Position numbers and translations under genes: made by a program. Under the pieces are notes generated by a model, which saw only the letters and a list, made by a program, of their open reading frames with translations, was not told the DNA's origin and searched no databases. A stretch of DNA of 54,970 nucleotides from an uncultured Bacillota bacterium (GTDB lineage: Bacteria; Bacillota; Dethiobacteria; DTU022; UBA8154), in assembly GCA_937973635.1 (NCBI GenBank), contig CALJJZ010000063.1, positions 1 to 54,970 of the forward strand. The letters are read 5' to 3'. Of this stretch, positions 23,990 to 32,225 are shown piece after piece. How positions within the stretch are numbered: position 1 is the stretch's first letter; each line of letters opens with the position of its first letter.

Positions 23990-26900
23990 TCAATTCAACC
24001 TTGACCGGCAGCCGCTTTGCTTAAGCCACTCAAAAACTTTTTCCTCCGGGCCACTTTGTAAAATATGAAAACGGTTTTCCTCCAACAGCAAATCGAATTG
24101 ACAAACAGCCTTGTAGGGGCAGAAACGGCAGGCTCTTTTTTGTTTCAAACTAACAGGGCTTATTTCTACACGTCCCTCTAATATATCTCTGCCCGTCTCT
24201 ACAACAAGGGAGGAAACATGACGGCGCAACAGAGCAAGACCATCTCCTGTGAGCAAAGATTTGCCGCCATATAATTCCCCCTGCTTATTTATGGCAGCAG
24301 GTATTATCTGGGAATGACCGGACAGCAACTCGCTGTCCATCAGTTTAACTGCTACAAGATCAGCCAGCAATTTACCCCTTAGTCTAAACCGCTTCAATAA
24401 TTCCGCTTTTACAGCATCTTCTTCTAAAGGAGAACTGCCGCTGATTAATGGGTCATGGACGTGGAAATAAAAAATTCCCGCAGGTACCACCTCGACTTTT
24501 AGCATTTCCCGGGCATGGGCAAGAGCGGCCTCCAGATAAAGGACAAGTTGCAGAGAAAGCCCATGCCATACCTCAAGCAGATTTAAATTCATTTTACTCA
24601 TCTTATAATCAATAATGCGCAGGTAGGCTATTCCTTCTTCGCCCCTGGCTACATCCAGACGGTCTATACGCCCTGTTAATTCCAATCTGGAACCATCGGG
24701 CAGTATATAATAAAGGGGGGGGATTTCTCCCCCTTCACCAAAGGTAATTTCCACGGCAAAAGGTTTAAAAAGACTGCGACGGTCATGTTCGGCCAAGTAA
24801 AGGACAGAACGTCCCACCGTATCTTCTATCTTTTTAGCAATATGTTTGTAACGGGACGTACTGAGCAGTATTTCCTGCTGCAAACGGGGCAACAGTTTGG
24901 CCGTTTCTGTGGATACCAGGGTTAATAATTCTTCACGGCTGCAATCACCCCAGTGTTTCCCCCGTGCTTGCAGGGCACGGGCAACATTACGTAAAGTTGC
25001 ATGGAAAAAACGCCCCGTATCGGGAGCTTCAAGGCGGTATCTGGATCTTTCCTTTAAACGCAGCCCATAAGCGCTAAAATAAGCAAAAGGGCAATGACGA
25101 AAACGCTCCAGGCGAGAGACACTACTTCTGAGCTTTGAACCGTATAACGACCTGCTGGTCTGAGGGCTTAAGGGTTCCTCTAGATTACGATAAAAAAGAC
25201 CGGATAAAAAAACCTTAACCGTTTCTTTTTCCATATTGCCCCGGGCATACCAATTATAGACATCCCACCAAAGGGGATTTATAGATTCGCCCTTTTGCCA
25301 GCGTCCTAACTGTATCGCTAAAGAGGAGAGGGTACGGCGAGGGTGTGAGAGAAAAGATAAGAGACGGCCTGCATCGACATAATCTAAGGTGTCCTCCTGG
25401 TACTCAGTTGAAATCAACTCCTCTGTGAGAGTGGGGAAAAGGTATTTAAGGCGATTGATTAAAAGCGAAGGCAACAGAGCCTTTCCCTCCGCATCAGCCA
25501 GAGCATAACTTACCCACAGTTTCTCCCGGGCCCGGGTCAAGGCCATATAAATAAGGAATTGCTCATCCAATAACTGCCTCCTGGGCCCTGCTGCCTGTTC
25601 AAAGCCCAATTCCTCCAGGATCTCCCTTTCCTTTTCTGTAAAGATTGCCCCCTTCTCTGGTCGTGAAGGCAATACATCATTATTAACACCCAAAAGAAAA
25701 AGTGCCCTGACCTCACCTGTTCTCGTCCGTTCCAGGTTGCCCACCAATACCTGGTCCAGGGACGGGGGCACAAGTCCTAAACTTAAATTACTTAGACCTA
25801 CATCAATAAGACGGGCAAATAAAAGGTTGGAGACCTCTTCCTCCCCCAGAAGATCTACCAGCTGGTCCATCAGGTTAACAATTCCGCGGTAAACCTGTTC
25901 CTGAGAACGGGCTTTTTCCATTTCCCCGGCTTGCCTTGCCTGGCTGGCGGCAAGTTGTAAATGTTCCACAGTAGAAACGTCCTGCAATAAGCCAAAAAGA
26001 GCCTTTACTTTGTCTTTTACCAGAGATGAGGAGCTAAGAGCGTCCTGGAACTTTAACAGTGGTTTACTTAAATGCTTCCTTGTCTTATCCAGTCGCTGCA
26101 GGAAAGCACTATCGGCAGAAGCTTCATCGGGAAGCTCTTCTTCTTCCCTTTCCAGAGTATCTTTATCCTTATACGTATACCGCCACATTTCTTCTTGCTG
26201 CCAGTGTGTACCTTTGATACCAAAAGCAAGCACATAATTTTCCAGCTTCGCCGCTCTGTTTCGCCATCGCCTAATTTGAGTGTCATCAGCCCCAACAGGA
26301 TATAAAAAACCACTTTTTATACAACGGAAAATAGCGTCAGGACGCCAGTTTCCGTTGATTACCTCCAGGGCTGAACGGATAAATTCTACCAGAGGATGGT
26401 GCAAAATTGTTTTCTTTTGGTCAAGGAAAAAAGGAATACTGTAATCCCGGAAAACCATCGCAATCAGATCGCCGTAATCCTGCAAATTATGAGCTATAAC
26501 GGCAAGATCCCGGTAACGGAAATGTTTATCCCGCACCAATGCTATAATTTCCCGAGCTACCGCCTCCACCTCGCTGCGCCTGCTTGTTCCTGCAACCAAG
26601 CGTAAAGGAAACTCATCTGCCCTTTCCTTTTCTGTAAAAGGAAGAAGCGGCCAGCAGTGCCAATTGCTCTCCAGATAGGCAAGGGCAGGATTATCCTTAA
26701 AACGAAACAAACGTGCCCCTTCTCCCTGGGGCAGCATTATTTTTTCCACTGGTACGCCGCAACGTGCAGCAAGGTGCTGTAATTGCAGACAGGTAAAGGC
26801 TGTGGTATAGAAGGGATTAAGTTCATCCACCTTTTCTTCCGGCGTATAGTCACGGTCAAGACAGAGTGTTACAGTAAGTTCTTTTACATGTCTCAAGAGG

Positions 26901-27562
26901 GCTTGCAAAACCAGGTATTCCAGCTGGGTAAAGCTGTAAAAACCATCCACCCACACCATAGATCCTTGTAGAAACCTGGAGTCGGGCACTTTAAGCGCAA
27001 GGAGCAACAGATAATCTTCTGTATCAATGTAGTGAGTGCTTAGCTCTTGCTCCACCTCTTCCAGGATAAGGGTAACTTCTAACAGTTTTTCCTTAAGTAT
27101 ACTATTTCCAGATCTTTCTTGCTTTTGCTTATCTGCATATTCTTTTAACTGGAAAACCGATACTCCGGCACGCCGCAGCTCATTATACAGGCGGACAAGC
27201 TCATTAATTATTCCTGGTTTATCTCCTGCATGGCGAAAAATCTTTAGGGATGATTTTTTGCGCTCCAGGATCTTGCGCATTACCATACCTTTACCCGTAT
27301 CGTCGATAAAAAGGCGCCTTCCTCCCCCCGTTTCCTGCAAAACTCTCCATGCCATGCGACGGAAGCTTAACACTTGAGCTCGCATAGAGCCTTTCACCCC
27401 CTGCGTGGTAACCAGGGCATATTCTCCTTGAAAGGCAGCCTGCTCTGGTACCAGGTATATAAGGGATGGCCCGCCCTTTCCCTGTTGCAGCTCCTTTTTT
27501 ATCTGCTCAAGGGAGAAGGCGGTTTTTCCGCTACCAGCCCGTCCAATCAGCAGTCGCATCAT
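23990..27562 (-). CDS. addB: ATP-dependent helicase/deoxyribonuclease subunit B
   Basis: AddB is the second AddAB subunit. It has an inactivated helicase core that recognises Chi and a nuclease domain holding an iron-sulfur cluster. Walker A GRAGSGKTAF lies near residues 7-16. The nuclease motif includes GRIDRLDV and LRIIDYKMSK. Cluster cysteines are visible as one in RFRHCPFAYFS and three in CRFCPYKAVC near the C-terminus. Length is 1190 aa. GGAGG is spaced 9 bases from the first of two ATG codons. The gene is directly upstream of addA with a 73-base gap. Confidence 0.96.
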   Translation of the reverse strand: MMRLLIGRAGSGKTAFSLEQIKKELQQGKGGPSLIYLVPEQAAFQGEYALVTTQGVKGSMRAQVLSFRRMAWRVLQETGGGRRLFIDDTGKGMVMRKILERKKSSLKIFRHAGDKPGIINELVRLYNELRRAGVSVFQLKEYADKQKQERSGNSILKEKLLEVTLILEEVEQELSTHYIDTEDYLLLLALKVPDSRFLQGSMVWVDGFYSFTQLEYLVLQALLRHVKELTVTLCLDRDYTPEEKVDELNPFYTTAFTCLQLQHLAARCGVPVEKIMLPQGEGARLFRFKDNPALAYLESNWHCWPLLPFTEKERADEFPLRLVAGTSRRSEVEAVAREIIALVRDKHFRYRDLAVIAHNLQDYGDLIAMVFRDYSIPFFLDQKKTILHHPLVEFIRSALEVINGNWRPDAIFRCIKSGFLYPVGADDTQIRRWRNRAAKLENYVLAFGIKGTHWQQEEMWRYTYKDKDTLEREEEELPDEASADSAFLQRLDKTRKHLSKPLLKFQDALSSSSLVKDKVKALFGLLQDVSTVEHLQLAASQARQAGEMEKARSQEQVYRGIVNLMDQLVDLLGEEEVSNLLFARLIDVGLSNLSLGLVPPSLDQVLVGNLERTRTGEVRALFLLGVNNDVLPSRPEKGAIFTEKEREILEELGFEQAAGPRRQLLDEQFLIYMALTRAREKLWVSYALADAEGKALLPSLLINRLKYLFPTLTEELISTEYQEDTLDYVDAGRLLSFLSHPRRTLSSLAIQLGRWQKGESINPLWWDVYNWYARGNMEKETVKVFLSGLFYRNLEEPLSPQTSRSLYGSKLRSSVSRLERFRHCPFAYFSAYGLRLKERSRYRLEAPDTGRFFHATLRNVARALQARGKHWGDCSREELLTLVSTETAKLLPRLQQEILLSTSRYKHIAKKIEDTVGRSVLYLAEHDRRSLFKPFAVEITFGEGGEIPPLYYILPDGSRLELTGRIDRLDVARGEEGIAYLRIIDYKMSKMNLNLLEVWHGLSLQLVLYLEAALAHAREMLKVEVVPAGIFYFHVHDPLISGSSPLEEDAVKAELLKRFRLRGKLLADLVAVKLMDSELLSGHSQIIPAAINKQGELYGGKSLLTGDGLALLRRHVSSLVVETGRDILEGRVEISPVSLKQKRACRFCPYKAVCQFDLLLEENRFHILQSGPEEKVFEWLKQSGCRSRLN

Positions 27563-27580
27563 TTGTTCTTTCCTCCGTAA

Positions 27581-28795
27581 TTAATTGCCAGTTTCCTTTA
27601 GAAAATGATCCATCAAACGGTAGCCCTTTTTAAAACAAGGGCCTTTTTGCGCAGATTCTTCACAGAAAGCGGCTCTAGCATTAACCACCGTCCTGCCTCC
27701 TTTATAGATGCAGTAAGGCACTGCTTCCCGGGTGTGTGTGCGCAAAGCCAAAGGGGTAGGATGATCGGAAAGGGCCATTAATTTGCTCTGCGGAAAATCA
27801 TGCAACCCTCTTAATACTTCGCCTACCACTTTTTCATCAATCTCTTCTATTGCTTTTATTTTGGTCTGCAAATCGCCCTGGTGTCCGGCCTCATCGGGGG
27901 CTTCCACATGGATAAAGACAAAATCAAACCCCTGCTGCAATTTTTCTAATGCTTTTTTTGCTTTTCCTCGAAAATCTGTATGGATATTACCTGTAGCACC
28001 GGGCAAATTAACGGCCTCCAGGCCGGCACAAAGACCAAGGCCCTTAATTAAATCAACGGCAGAGATTACAGCCCCTTCAAGCCCATATTTTTCCTTAAAA
28101 CTATCAAGTTGGGGTTTCCTGCCCTGCCCCCACAACCAGATTGAATTAGCCGGGTTCAAGCCCTTTGCAGCTCTTTCCTTGTTTATGGGATGTTGTTCTA
28201 AAAAGGCATTGCTTTCCATCATTAAACTAAGGAGTTTTTGGGCATATTTGGCATCGGGTAAATAAGGGCCGATCTTTTGCCCATAGATATCGTGGGGTGG
28301 CGTCAAGGTGAAATCATCGGGACCGCCCCGCCAGACCATAAGATGACGATAACTCATACCGGGGAAAAATCGCAGCACTTTGCTGCTAAACAATTTTGAC
28401 AGCCCGTCCACTAGTACTTTTGCTGTAGCGCTGTCAATCTCACCCGCACTATAATCAAGCATCACCTTATCAGCGTAATTTTTTTCCCCGGAAAGGGTTA
28501 CCAGATTACAACGGAATGCCGTATCTTCAGCAGCCAGATCTACACCCATAGCCACAGCTTCAATAGGGGCACGTCCTGTATAGTAACGGGTCGGATCATA
28601 TCCCATAATGGAGAGGTTGGCCACATCACTGCCCGGTGGCAAGCCCGGAGGGACACCATACACTGTTCCCAGTTCACCCCTCTTAGCAAGCCAATCCAAG
28701 TTTGGCGTCCGGGCATATTGCAACGGCGTTTTCCCTGCCAGTTCGTCCAGGGGATAATCAGGCATACCGTCTCCCAGGATCACAATATATTTCAT
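27581..28795 (-). CDS. apgM: Cofactor-independent phosphoglycerate mutase, ApgM type
   Basis: This enzyme interconverts 3- and 2-phosphoglycerate in glycolysis and gluconeogenesis. It belongs to the archaeal-type, 2,3-bisphosphoglycerate-independent family in the alkaline phosphatase superfamily. The N-terminus YIVILGDGMPDYPLDEL has the metal-binding Asp, GSDVANLSIMGYDP contains the phosphorylated serine, and HVEAPDEAGHQGD and ALSDHPTPL supply further metal ligands. I chose the ATG at 28795 because AGGAGG is spaced 6 bases from it; an in-frame ATG seven codons earlier overlaps that site. Length is 404 aa. The gene lies between mltG and addB. Confidence 0.93.
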   Translation of the reverse strand: MKYIVILGDGMPDYPLDELAGKTPLQYARTPNLDWLAKRGELGTVYGVPPGLPPGSDVANLSIMGYDPTRYYTGRAPIEAVAMGVDLAAEDTAFRCNLVTLSGEKNYADKVMLDYSAGEIDSATAKVLVDGLSKLFSSKVLRFFPGMSYRHLMVWRGGPDDFTLTPPHDIYGQKIGPYLPDAKYAQKLLSLMMESNAFLEQHPINKERAAKGLNPANSIWLWGQGRKPQLDSFKEKYGLEGAVISAVDLIKGLGLCAGLEAVNLPGATGNIHTDFRGKAKKALEKLQQGFDFVFIHVEAPDEAGHQGDLQTKIKAIEEIDEKVVGEVLRGLHDFPQSKLMALSDHPTPLALRTHTREAVPYCIYKGGRTVVNARAAFCEESAQKGPCFKKGYRLMDHFLKETGN

Positions 28796-28820
28796 TTCCG
28801 GCCTCCTTCCTCCCATATCC

Positions 28821-28834
28821 TTAGATTAATCTAA
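28821..28834. promoter_or_regulatory. Perfect 14-bp palindrome upstream of apgM
   Basis: TTAGATTAATCTAA is identical to its reverse complement. It lies 26 bases upstream of the apgM start, next to the ribosome binding site. An AT-rich palindrome of this length could be an operator for a dimeric repressor. No matching regulator is seen in the window, and AT-rich palindromes also arise by chance. Confidence 0.25.
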
Positions 28835-28849
28835 TAAAAATTTGCGCTG

Positions 28850-28972
28850 CTAAAATAAACAGAGGATGAAGCATGATACAGAAAAAGCAACAAGAAGGCA
28901 AAATTGCGCCGCTGTTGTAGAGTCAACAACAAAGACAACTCCCCCTTTTGCTGCTCTTACGCTGTTGTTCAT
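28850..28972 (-). CDS. Possible 40-aa hydrophobic small protein
   Basis: An ATG-initiated frame of 40 codons lies in the 195-base gap between mltG and apgM. It encodes a short polar N-terminus (MNNSVRAAKGG) and then a hydrophobic C-terminal half ending CLLVAFSVSCFILCLF, compatible with one membrane helix. The ribosome binding site is weak (GTGGA, 12 bases upstream). I do not recognise the product. It may be a real small membrane protein or a chance frame. Confidence 0.2.
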   Translation of the reverse strand: MNNSVRAAKGGVVFVVDSTTAAQFCLLVAFSVSCFILCLF

Positions 28973-28990
28973 AATAATTTATTCCACAAA

Positions 28991-30073
28991 CTACCTGCTA
29001 CGCTTGCGTTGAATCTCGGCCTTATATCTATTGTGCTCTTGCAGTGTATGGCTAAAATAATGAGTTCCACTACCATCTTCTTTGTTTACAAAATAGAGGT
29101 AGGTTACAGGAGCAGGGTTTATTGCTGCAAGCAGGGCGTTCTTGCCTGGAGAAGCAATGGGCCCCGGAGGTAAGTTGGGATATATATATGTGTTGTAGGG
29201 TGAATCTATCTCTAAATCTTTGTTGGTCAGATAGGCCTTTGTTTCACCCAGGGCATACTGCACAGTAGCGCAAGACTGGAGCAGACGCATATTCCTATCT
29301 TGCAGGCGATTATGAAAAACTGCAGAAATCAGAGGTTTTTCCTCCTCAACCTTAGCTTCTTTTTCTATCAATGAGGCAAGAGTTACTGCTTCATGGAGAG
29401 TAAAGCCCATCTCTGTCACCTGTTGTCGGTAAACGTTATCGCAGATACTACTAAAACGGCGCAGCATCAAGGTTATGATTTCTTCCGCCGTAGCACCTGG
29501 ATAAATCTCATAGGTATCAGGGAAGAGGTATCCTTCTAAAGGGTGATAGACTCCGGCCGGAATATCTTTTAAAAAAGCAAATTCTTCGTTCTGGTAATTC
29601 CTGCAGGCTTCCAGGAATACATCTTTCTCCACCAGCCCTGCAGCATCAAGGCGAGTTCCAATTTGCTCCAGATTAAATCCTTCTGGTATAGTAAACCGGA
29701 GCGTTTCCCTGTATACAACCCCTCTGCGTAGTTCCTGTAAAATATCCTCCATGCTCATGCCGGTACTAAGGGTATAACGCCCTGCCTGCAATTGCTGATC
29801 ATAGCCACGGTAACGGGCATAAAGGCGAAAAAGCAAAGCGCTGCTAATGATTCCCTCTTCCTCCAGCAAAGCGGCAATATGCGCGGTAGAAGACCTCAAA
29901 GGAATCTCGATCTCCTTTTCCAAATATTCCTTTCTAGTATAAATACCGCTGTTGATTGCCGGACTTAAAAGGCTAGAAACACGCCAATAAGCAAATAATG
30001 GCAGTGCCAGACATATAAATACAATTAAGACTGTCAGGATATAAAACTTTTCCTTTCCCCGTCCCATAAACAT
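28991..30073 (-). CDS. mltG: Endolytic murein transglycosylase MltG
   Basis: MltG cleaves nascent peptidoglycan strands at the membrane and sets their length. The 360-aa protein has an N-terminal transmembrane helix (about residues 10-30) and a LysM-like subdomain. The YceG domain contains the catalytic glutamate in LASLIEKEAK. C-terminal signatures are SPYNTYIYPNLPPGPI and ALLAAINPAPVTYLYFV. It follows DUF1292 and ruvX in the same order as Bacillus yrrK-yrzB-yrrL. Confidence 0.95.
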   Translation of the reverse strand: MFMGRGKEKFYILTVLIVFICLALPLFAYWRVSSLLSPAINSGIYTRKEYLEKEIEIPLRSSTAHIAALLEEEGIISSALLFRLYARYRGYDQQLQAGRYTLSTGMSMEDILQELRRGVVYRETLRFTIPEGFNLEQIGTRLDAAGLVEKDVFLEACRNYQNEEFAFLKDIPAGVYHPLEGYLFPDTYEIYPGATAEEIITLMLRRFSSICDNVYRQQVTEMGFTLHEAVTLASLIEKEAKVEEEKPLISAVFHNRLQDRNMRLLQSCATVQYALGETKAYLTNKDLEIDSPYNTYIYPNLPPGPIASPGKNALLAAINPAPVTYLYFVNKEDGSGTHYFSHTLQEHNRYKAEIQRKRSR

Positions 30074-30094
30074 AATACTTCTCCCATGCAGAAT

Positions 30095-30457
30095 TTACTC
30101 TTCTGCCTGATAAAGCCTTTCGAAGGCTATACTTGAAACTTTTTGCCATTCCTCTTCGTCTTCAATCAATTGAAAGGATGTTTCTCCATCGTCGTTCCGG
30201 TAAAGGCGAAAAATGACAGCTTCCTCTTCTTCCATATCATCCCCGTCTGTTTCTTCGGAATTATCCAGATATGCATCATCAATCGCTCCTGCAAATTCAT
30301 CCAGGCAGACAGAAATTTCGTCTTCTTCTCCTTCGTCTGACAACGGCACCATAACAGCATATTCCTGTTCATCCACAACAAAACAATCAACAATCATAAA
30401 ATCGAAGGCTTCCCCTTCTTCGTCAATCAATGTAACAATTCGATCTTCTGTTTCCAC
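30095..30457 (-). CDS. DUF1292 family acidic protein (YrzB type)
   Basis: A 120-aa, strongly acidic protein. The first half (IVTLIDEEGEAFDFMIVDCF-like strand pattern and EYAVMVPL) matches DUF1292, and a second conserved strand pair occurs at EEEAVIFRLYRNDDGE. The function of the family is unknown, but it is almost always encoded between ruvX and mltG in Firmicutes, as here. The start is GTG with AGGAGGG upstream. Confidence 0.88.
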   Translation of the reverse strand: METEDRIVTLIDEEGEAFDFMIVDCFVVDEQEYAVMVPLSDEGEEDEISVCLDEFAGAIDDAYLDNSEETDGDDMEEEEAVIFRLYRNDDGETSFQLIEDEEEWQKVSSIAFERLYQAEE

Positions 30458-30483
30458 TAAATTATCCCTCCTTTTGTTTTAAC

Positions 30484-30927
30484 TTACTTTACCCTATCGC
30501 TGTCCCTTTCATCCATAGACAACCTGCTTTGCAGGTAGCTTTCCAAGATTATCACGGCAGCAAGTTTATCTATGATTTTTTTGCGTCTTGACCTCCTCAG
30601 CCCCGCCTCCAACAACGTCCGCTGAGCGGACACAGTGGTCAGCCGCTCATCCCAGAGCACTACCGGCAAAGATGTGGCCTGCGCCAGCAACTCTTTAAAG
30701 TGGACGATCTCACTTGCTTTAACACCTGGAGTGCCATTCATCTTCAAGGGATAACCTACTACAATTTTTTTAACTTCATATTCCTGCACAAGCTTACACA
30801 GTTGCTCCAGGTCCTTTTTTGTATTACTCCGTTGTAATACCCCTAATCCTTGGGCCGTCACTCCCAGAGAGTCACTGACAGCTATGCCTATATTTTTTTC
30901 ACCTACATCTAGGGCCATAATGCGCAT
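30484..30927 (-). CDS. ruvX: RNase H-fold nuclease RuvX/YqgF
   Basis: YqgF-family nuclease, described as a putative Holliday junction resolvase and implicated in pre-16S rRNA processing. The RNase H fold is visible through the first catalytic Asp in MALDVGEKNIGIAVSD, KKIVVGYPLKMNGT, and the acidic DERLTTVSAQR motif. The late acidic residue lies in KIIDKLAAVIILESYL. Length 147 aa is typical. It sits between the aldo/keto reductase and DUF1292 genes, 10 bases after the former. Confidence 0.93.
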   Translation of the reverse strand: MRIMALDVGEKNIGIAVSDSLGVTAQGLGVLQRSNTKKDLEQLCKLVQEYEVKKIVVGYPLKMNGTPGVKASEIVHFKELLAQATSLPVVLWDERLTTVSAQRTLLEAGLRRSRRKKIIDKLAAVIILESYLQSRLSMDERDSDRVK

Positions 30928-30937
30928 ATTGCCCCTC

Positions 30938-31891
30938 CTAAAAAATCTTCAAACACATCTCCGGACAAGCAGCACCACAATATCCACAGAGAATACAACA
31001 ATTTTCTCTCAGGACAACACGGCCCAAACTATGCTCCACAACTAATGCTCCCTGGGGACAGGCTTCAACACAATAACCGCATCCAGTGCACCAATCTTCT
31101 ATTTTAAGCCGACGTTTAGTTTGGGACAACCTGGCAACCGTATCTTCAGATGGGTCTTTCCCCTGCATATAACAAAGATTTGCTGTTAGTTCATCCAGGC
31201 TCGCCATACCAATAGCTAGAGCATGAAGACACTCCAATTCCAAAGCGAAGGAGATAGCCTCTTTTGCAGAAGCATTTAAATGCCCTCCGCCAAGCACTTT
31301 CATGCCGTAGATCCCAAGGCCATATTTATAGGCTGTTTCTATGGCTGCAAGCATCTCTGCGGCACTGCCGTCCTTGATACCAATACCCCGGTAATTAATC
31401 AGTGGATGGATAAGATCTAGTTCAGGAAAAAGTATAGCCGCTTTAACAGCGGCTACTGTATGACAGGAGATACCAACCGCTTGAATTAAACCCCTCTCCC
31501 TGGCAGCGCATAAATATTCCAGAGCCGGCCGATGACCTTCCAGAGTCAGGGCTGATTCCTGTTCGTGCAACATAAAAATAGGGATCACCTCCAGATCCAG
31601 CTCTACCCGTGCTTTTTCCAGAGATGCCTCCGCCTCCGCCGCGTTGGATGCGTAGGTCCGACTGGCAATTATCGGCATGGAACCGATCTTTTTTAAAGCA
31701 AGACGCAGATAAGGATAATTATGATAGCTCTCAGCGGTATCCCAGAAATTTATTCCGGCAGAAAAAGCTTCGACTAATAAAGATGCACCCTCTTCCAGAG
31801 AAAGATTGGCCTGTAACGGCCCCATCGTAAGCGTGCCAAAACACAACCGGGACACCTTCAGTCCCGTTTTCCCCAGAAGACGATATTCCAA
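30938..31891 (-). CDS. Aldo/keto reductase with C-terminal 2[4Fe-4S] ferredoxin domain
   Basis: An aldo/keto reductase barrel (residues 1-260) is followed by two [4Fe-4S] motifs, CTGCGYCVEACP and CILCGYCGAACP. In the catalytic tetrad Asp51, Tyr56 and His109 are present (NFWDTAESY, MLHEQ), but the lysine position is Arg78 (ASRTY). Ordinary NADPH-dependent carbonyl reduction may be altered; the ferredoxin domain suggests electron supply from or to ferredoxin. The substrate is unknown. It is inserted between ireB and ruvX, which are adjacent in Bacillus, and overlaps neither (gaps of 7 and 10 bases). Confidence 0.88.
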   Translation of the reverse strand: MEYRLLGKTGLKVSRLCFGTLTMGPLQANLSLEEGASLLVEAFSAGINFWDTAESYHNYPYLRLALKKIGSMPIIASRTYASNAAEAEASLEKARVELDLEVIPIFMLHEQESALTLEGHRPALEYLCAARERGLIQAVGISCHTVAAVKAAILFPELDLIHPLINYRGIGIKDGSAAEMLAAIETAYKYGLGIYGMKVLGGGHLNASAKEAISFALELECLHALAIGMASLDELTANLCYMQGKDPSEDTVARLSQTKRRLKIEDWCTGCGYCVEACPQGALVVEHSLGRVVLRENCCILCGYCGAACPEMCLKIF

Positions 31892-31898
31892 GGGAGAC

Positions 31899-32177
31899 TC
31901 ACCTTTCTTTCCCTTTCTCCAACTTGTCTGCCAGATAAAACCTTACCATTTCTTCCAACAAATCATCCCGCTCCAGCTTAAGAATAGTGCTGCGGGCATT
32001 GTTATAACTGGTAATATAGGCAGGGTCACCGGATAAAAGATACCCCACGAGCTGGTTAATGGGATTATAACCTTTTTGTTTTAAAGCTTCGTAAACCTCT
32101 TTCAGTATAAGTTGTGCTTCATTTACTTCTTCCTCTGTCCTGACATTAAACTTCATGGTATGGTTAAGGTTTTCCAT
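31899..32177 (-). CDS. ireB: IreB family regulatory phosphoprotein (UPF0297)
   Basis: In Enterococcus IreB is a small phosphoprotein substrate of the PASTA kinase IreK and influences cephalosporin resistance. The family is conserved across Firmicutes (Bacillus YrzL). The signature is clear: TMKFNV near the N-terminus and [20 protein letters not shown] followed by [10 protein letters not shown] chose the ATG at 32177 (92 aa) because GGGAGGTG precedes it at good spacing. It lies between alaS and the downstream operon, the standard position. Confidence 0.95.
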   Translation of the reverse strand: MENLNHTMKFNVRTEEEVNEAQLILKEVYEALKQKGYNPINQLVGYLLSGDPAYITSYNNARSTILKLERDDLLEEMVRFYLADKLEKGKER

Positions 32178-32225
32178 ATGTTTCCACCTCCCGCCGGAAC
32201 ATTGCAAATGCCGCCCGGCAAATTG

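Noticed and set aside
27783-28265. 160-aa plus-strand frame inside apgM
   Set aside because: It is an antisense frame within a well-conserved gene, without a ribosome binding site or recognisable domain.
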